Below, one piece after another: positions 16,605-18,519 of a stretch of 18,519 bases of DNA (position 1 is the stretch's first letter; every line of letters begins with the position of its first letter). A program made the position numbers and the translations under genes. Origin of the DNA: Spirochaetaceae bacterium (GTDB taxonomy: Bacteria > Spirochaetota > Spirochaetia > SZUA-6 > Bin103); contig JAPOQV010000380.1 in the NCBI GenBank assembly GCA_026710565.1, forward strand, positions 1 through 18,519, read 5' to 3'. The notes beneath the pieces were generated by a model. It had not been told where the DNA came from and did no database searches. It saw nothing but the letters and a program-made list of their open reading frames with translations.

Positions 16605-16895
16605 ATGCCGGAGCATCTCTACATCGTCGCCTACGACATCTCGGACCCCAAGCGCTGGCGCAAGGTGTTCAAGGTCATGAACGGCTACGGGGCATGGGTC
16701 CAGCTCTCGGTGTTCCAGTGCCGGATGAGCCGCCAACGGCGGGCCCAGCTCCTTGCGCGACTCGACGGTCTCATAGATCATGGCGAGGATCATGTGGTAC
16801 TGATCGATCTCGGCGTTGCCGACAACGTTGAACCACGTGTCGTCAGCCTCGGAAAGCCGTTCCACGTGATTCGACGCGAGCCGATGATCATATGA
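16605..16895 (+). CDS. cas2: Cas2, adaptation complex scaffold
   Basis: 96 residues starting 5 nt after the cas4-cas1 stop. The opening EHLYIVAYDISDPKRWRKVFK, followed by GYGAWVQLSVFQCRM, is the canonical Cas2 ferredoxin fold, with the conserved Asp of YDISD in the first strand. Length is normal for the family. Cas2 dimerises between two Cas1 dimers and sets the distance between integration sites. It ends the adaptation operon; the leader and array follow on the same strand. Confidence 0.95.
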   Translation: MPEHLYIVAYDISDPKRWRKVFKVMNGYGAWVQLSVFQCRMSRQRRAQLLARLDGLIDHGEDHVVLIDLGVADNVEPRVVSLGKPFHVIRREPMII

Positions 16896-16947
16896 TTCGG
16901 TTCGCCGCTACGGAGCGAGCGCTCCAGTACCGCGCATACGCCGGGGA

Positions 16948-16968
16948 GGGCTCGCGAGTAGCGAGCTC
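16948..16968 (+). repeat. Inverted repeat / weak terminator-like hairpin after cas2
   Basis: GGGCTCGC (16948-16955) pairs with GCGAGCTC (16961-16968) around a GAGTA loop: 8 pairs with one G-U. Only a short TTT follows, and those T bases belong to the -35 box of the array promoter. It could end the cas4-1/cas2 transcript weakly, or be a protein-binding site in the leader. Confidence 0.35.
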
Positions 16969-16969
16969 T

Positions 16970-16998
16970 TTGACATACATGAACTTACGTGATACGAT
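16970..16998 (+). promoter_or_regulatory. CRISPR leader promoter, sigma70-like
   Basis: A perfect -35 TTGACA (16970-16975), a 17-nt spacer and a -10 TACGAT (16993-16998) point into the array, predicting a start near 17005, about 100 nt before the first repeat. The leader (16896-17101) holds no credible gene. The promoter orientation agrees with the repeat ending in CATTGAAGC, the likely crRNA 5' handle, so the array is read on the + strand. Confidence 0.72.
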
Positions 16999-17288
16999 TC
17001 GGTCCGAATGATGCGCTTGCTTCCCAATCACCCCGGGCCGGACCTGACCTCTCGCATTGCAGCCGGCAACCGCCTGTACAGCCTGGGTTTGGCCGCGGTC
17101 CGATTCCGTCGGTAATCTCCGACGGCCTCATTGAAGCGAGAAGTTTGGCTATCCGCTCGTTACGGGCCAGTACCCGGGATTCCGTCGGTAATCTCCGACG
17201 GCCTCATTGAAGCGATCCTCTCGCGCTTCCTTCGCGCCAGGGATCTCCGCCTGATGCCGTCGGTAATCTCCGACGGCCTCATTGAAGC

Positions 17289-17325
17289 TGATGACCGCCA
17301 GACAGAAGCGCTTCGTCGAGGAGTA
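17289..17325 (+). other. Spacer 3: matches start of a phage terminase small subunit gene
   Basis: After two bases, the 37-nt spacer reads ATG ACC GCC ... and translates to MTARQKRFVEEY. This is the N-terminal pattern of terminase small subunits of the Terminase_2 type (a pattern like KQxRFVxEYLVDLNATQAA). The spacer has coding-strand sense. Terminase small subunit starts DNA packaging in tailed phages. Confidence 0.72.
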
Positions 17326-18041
17326 GATTCCGTCGGTAATCTCCGACGGCCTCATTGAAGCGCGTTCAACGGAGACGGCAGTGGCTGACGCGCAGGTACG
17401 GCGATTCCGTCGGTAATCTCCGACGGCCTCATTGAAGCTGCGGCGATACCACGCTCAGCATGTGGAGCGAACGCGGCCCGATTCCGTCGGTAATCTCCGA
17501 CGGCCTCATTGAAGCCTGGAGACGGCTTGGCGGCTGAAGCGAGAGGGCAAGGGAGATTCCGTCGGTAATCTCCGACGGCCTCATTGAAGCGCGCGACAAG
17601 GCGTCGTTCTTGCAAGACTGCGGTCTGACGGAGATTGATTCCGTCGGTAATCTCCGACGGCCTCATTGAAGCGAGAGTCGAGCGGAAATACGACGTAGAG
17701 CGGGATGAAGATTCCGTCGGTAATCTCCGACGGCCTCATTGAAGCTTCACGGGCGACGCCTTCGCGGACGACTCGGAGGAGATTCCGTCGGTAATCTCCG
17801 ACGGCCTCATTGAAGCATGACCGAACGCATCTCGCCGTTGTCGATGGCGAAGATTCCGTCGGTAATCTCCGACGGCCTCATTGAAGCCAGGTTGTTGGTC
17901 AGGAAGCCCAGCGCCTGCGCGTTGACCTCGGGATTCCGTCGGTAATCTCCGACGGCCTCATTGAAGCGCCATCAGTTGGTGACCCGGATCACCTTGGTGG
18001 GATCGGATTCCGTCGGTAATCTCCGACGGCCTCATTGAAGC

Positions 18042-18093
18042 GTCAAGGAGTACCTAGTCGACCTGAACGCCACCGACGCCTACCGACGTGCGG
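18042..18093 (+). other. Spacer 13: 52-nt spacer matching the adjacent part of a terminase small subunit gene
   Basis: The longest spacer in the array reads in frame as VKEYLVDLNATDAYRRAG (last codon completed by the repeat's first base), which is the terminase small subunit helix-turn-helix region (typical YLVDLNATQAAIRAGYS). Its first 11 bases match the last 11 of spacer 3 with one difference, so the two derive from homologous sites. Confidence 0.78.
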
Positions 18094-18250
18094 GATTCCG
18101 TCGGTAATCTCCGACGGCCTCATTGAAGCATCCATGCGGCGGCGGTCGGACGGCGCCGATGACCTGGATGGGTGGGATTCCGTCGGTAATCTCCGACGGC
18201 CTCATTGAAGCCCCGCCGCATCGGCGATGGCGGTCGTCGAGTCGCCCCCT

Positions 18251-18286
18251 GATTCCGTCGGTAATCTCCGACGGCCTCATGGAAGC
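18251..18286 (+). repeat. Variant CRISPR repeat with altered handle
   Basis: Repeat 16 ends CATGGAAGC in place of CATTGAAGC (T31 to G), changing the predicted crRNA 5' handle for spacer 16. The stem is intact. It is a single variant in the leader-distal part of the visible array, followed by another variant repeat. Confidence 0.9.
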
Positions 18287-18324
18287 CCGGCCGACATGAA
18301 GTCATCGAAGCCAGCTCCGGCCGT

Positions 18325-18360
18325 GATTCGGCCGGTAATCTCCGACGGCCTCATTGAAGC
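18325..18360 (+). repeat. Variant CRISPR repeat with disrupted stem
   Basis: Repeat 17 begins GATTCGGCCGG in place of GATTCCGTCGG (C6 to G, T8 to C). Both changes fall in the 5' arm and break two of seven stem pairs (G-G and C-A mismatches), so processing at this repeat may be weaker. The handle is normal. Confidence 0.9.
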
Positions 18361-18519
18361 AGTGGGGTCTTAACATCCATACCGGCCGCAACAAGATTCC
18401 GTCGGTAATCTCCGACGGCCTCATTGAAGCCTCCAGGTCCGTGAAGACGCCGGTGGCGTCCCTGCCGCTGATTCCGTCGGTAATCTCCGACGGCCTCATT
18501 GAAGCAACGGCATCCTGCA

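Larger units (their letters stand above)
17102..18519 (+). CRISPR. Type I-G CRISPR array, at least 19 repeats, continues past the window
   Basis: 36-nt repeats begin GATTCCGTCGG and end GGCCTCATTGAAGC. Starts: 17102, 17178, 17253, 17326, 17403, 17480, 17555, 17637, 17710, 17781, 17852, 17932, 18006, 18094, 18176, 18251, 18325, 18395, 18470. Repeat bases 5-11 (CCGTCGG) and 18-24 (CCGACGG) form a perfect 7-bp stem with a TAATCT loop, the expected Cas6/Csb2 substrate, leaving a handle likely ATTGAAGC. The 18 complete spacers are 40, 39, 37, 41, 41, 39, 46, 37, 35, 35, 44, 38, 52, 46, 39, 38, 34 and 39 nt; a 19th is cut at 18519. Three repeats carry substitutions (17253, 18251, 18325). The leader lies on the cas2 side. 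Confidence 0.98.

Noticed and set aside
16912..16925. GGAGCGAGCGCTCC inverted repeat just after cas2.
   Set aside because: The loop is only 2 nt (4 if one pair opens) and there is no T-tract, so it is not a credible terminator.
17131..18499. Open frames across the array encoding repeated segments such as NEAVGDYRRN or SVISDGLIEA.
   Set aside because: They are simply translations of the CRISPR repeats and spacers, with no start signals or protein-like composition.

Overview
The window is high-GC bacterial DNA that moves from a metabolic gene cluster into a defence and toxin-antitoxin (TA) region ending inside a CRISPR array. Nothing here fixes the taxon. GC-rich coding, GTG starts and a subtype I-G (formerly I-U) CRISPR-Cas locus are found in several phyla, so I name no genus.

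Region 1 (1-4634, + strand) is a tightly packed catabolic operon: a 5'-truncated HyuA-HyuB fusion (hydantoinase / 5-oxoprolinase / acetone-carboxylase superfamily) followed, with a 1-nt overlap and then a 4-nt gap, by two classical short-chain dehydrogenases. Region 2 (4651-5401) is a VapBC-type TA pair behind an inverted repeat that looks like an autoregulatory operator. Region 3 (5444-7276) is an exported lipoprotein with a WCPPC thioredoxin-like domain, followed by decayed fragments resembling the C-terminus of an AAA-ATPase/PD-(D/E)XK nuclease gene.

Region 4 is the CRISPR-Cas locus. The interference operon runs on the - strand from 13939 down to 7295: csb1 (Cas7), csb2 (Cas5-Cas6 fusion), cas3 (helicase first, HD nuclease at the C-terminus), then a small Cas8-like gene. 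Its junctions are GTGA, 2 nt and ATGA. The adaptation module runs divergently on the + strand: a cas4-cas1 fusion (14893-16599) and cas2 (16605-16895). A leader with a near-consensus sigma70-type promoter (16970-16998) then drives an array of at least 19 36-nt repeats from 17102 past the window edge.

Between the two divergent cas modules (13940-14890) lie TA leftovers: a Phd/YefM-type antitoxin with no toxin, and an MntA-type nucleotidyltransferase antitoxin whose HEPN toxin partner is a stop-interrupted remnant.

The most informative single observation concerns two non-adjacent spacers. Both translate into overlapping parts of the conserved N-terminus of phage terminase small subunits. Their overlap lets a TTC PAM be inferred from the array alone. 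The array also has an unusually wide spread of spacer lengths (34-52 nt).
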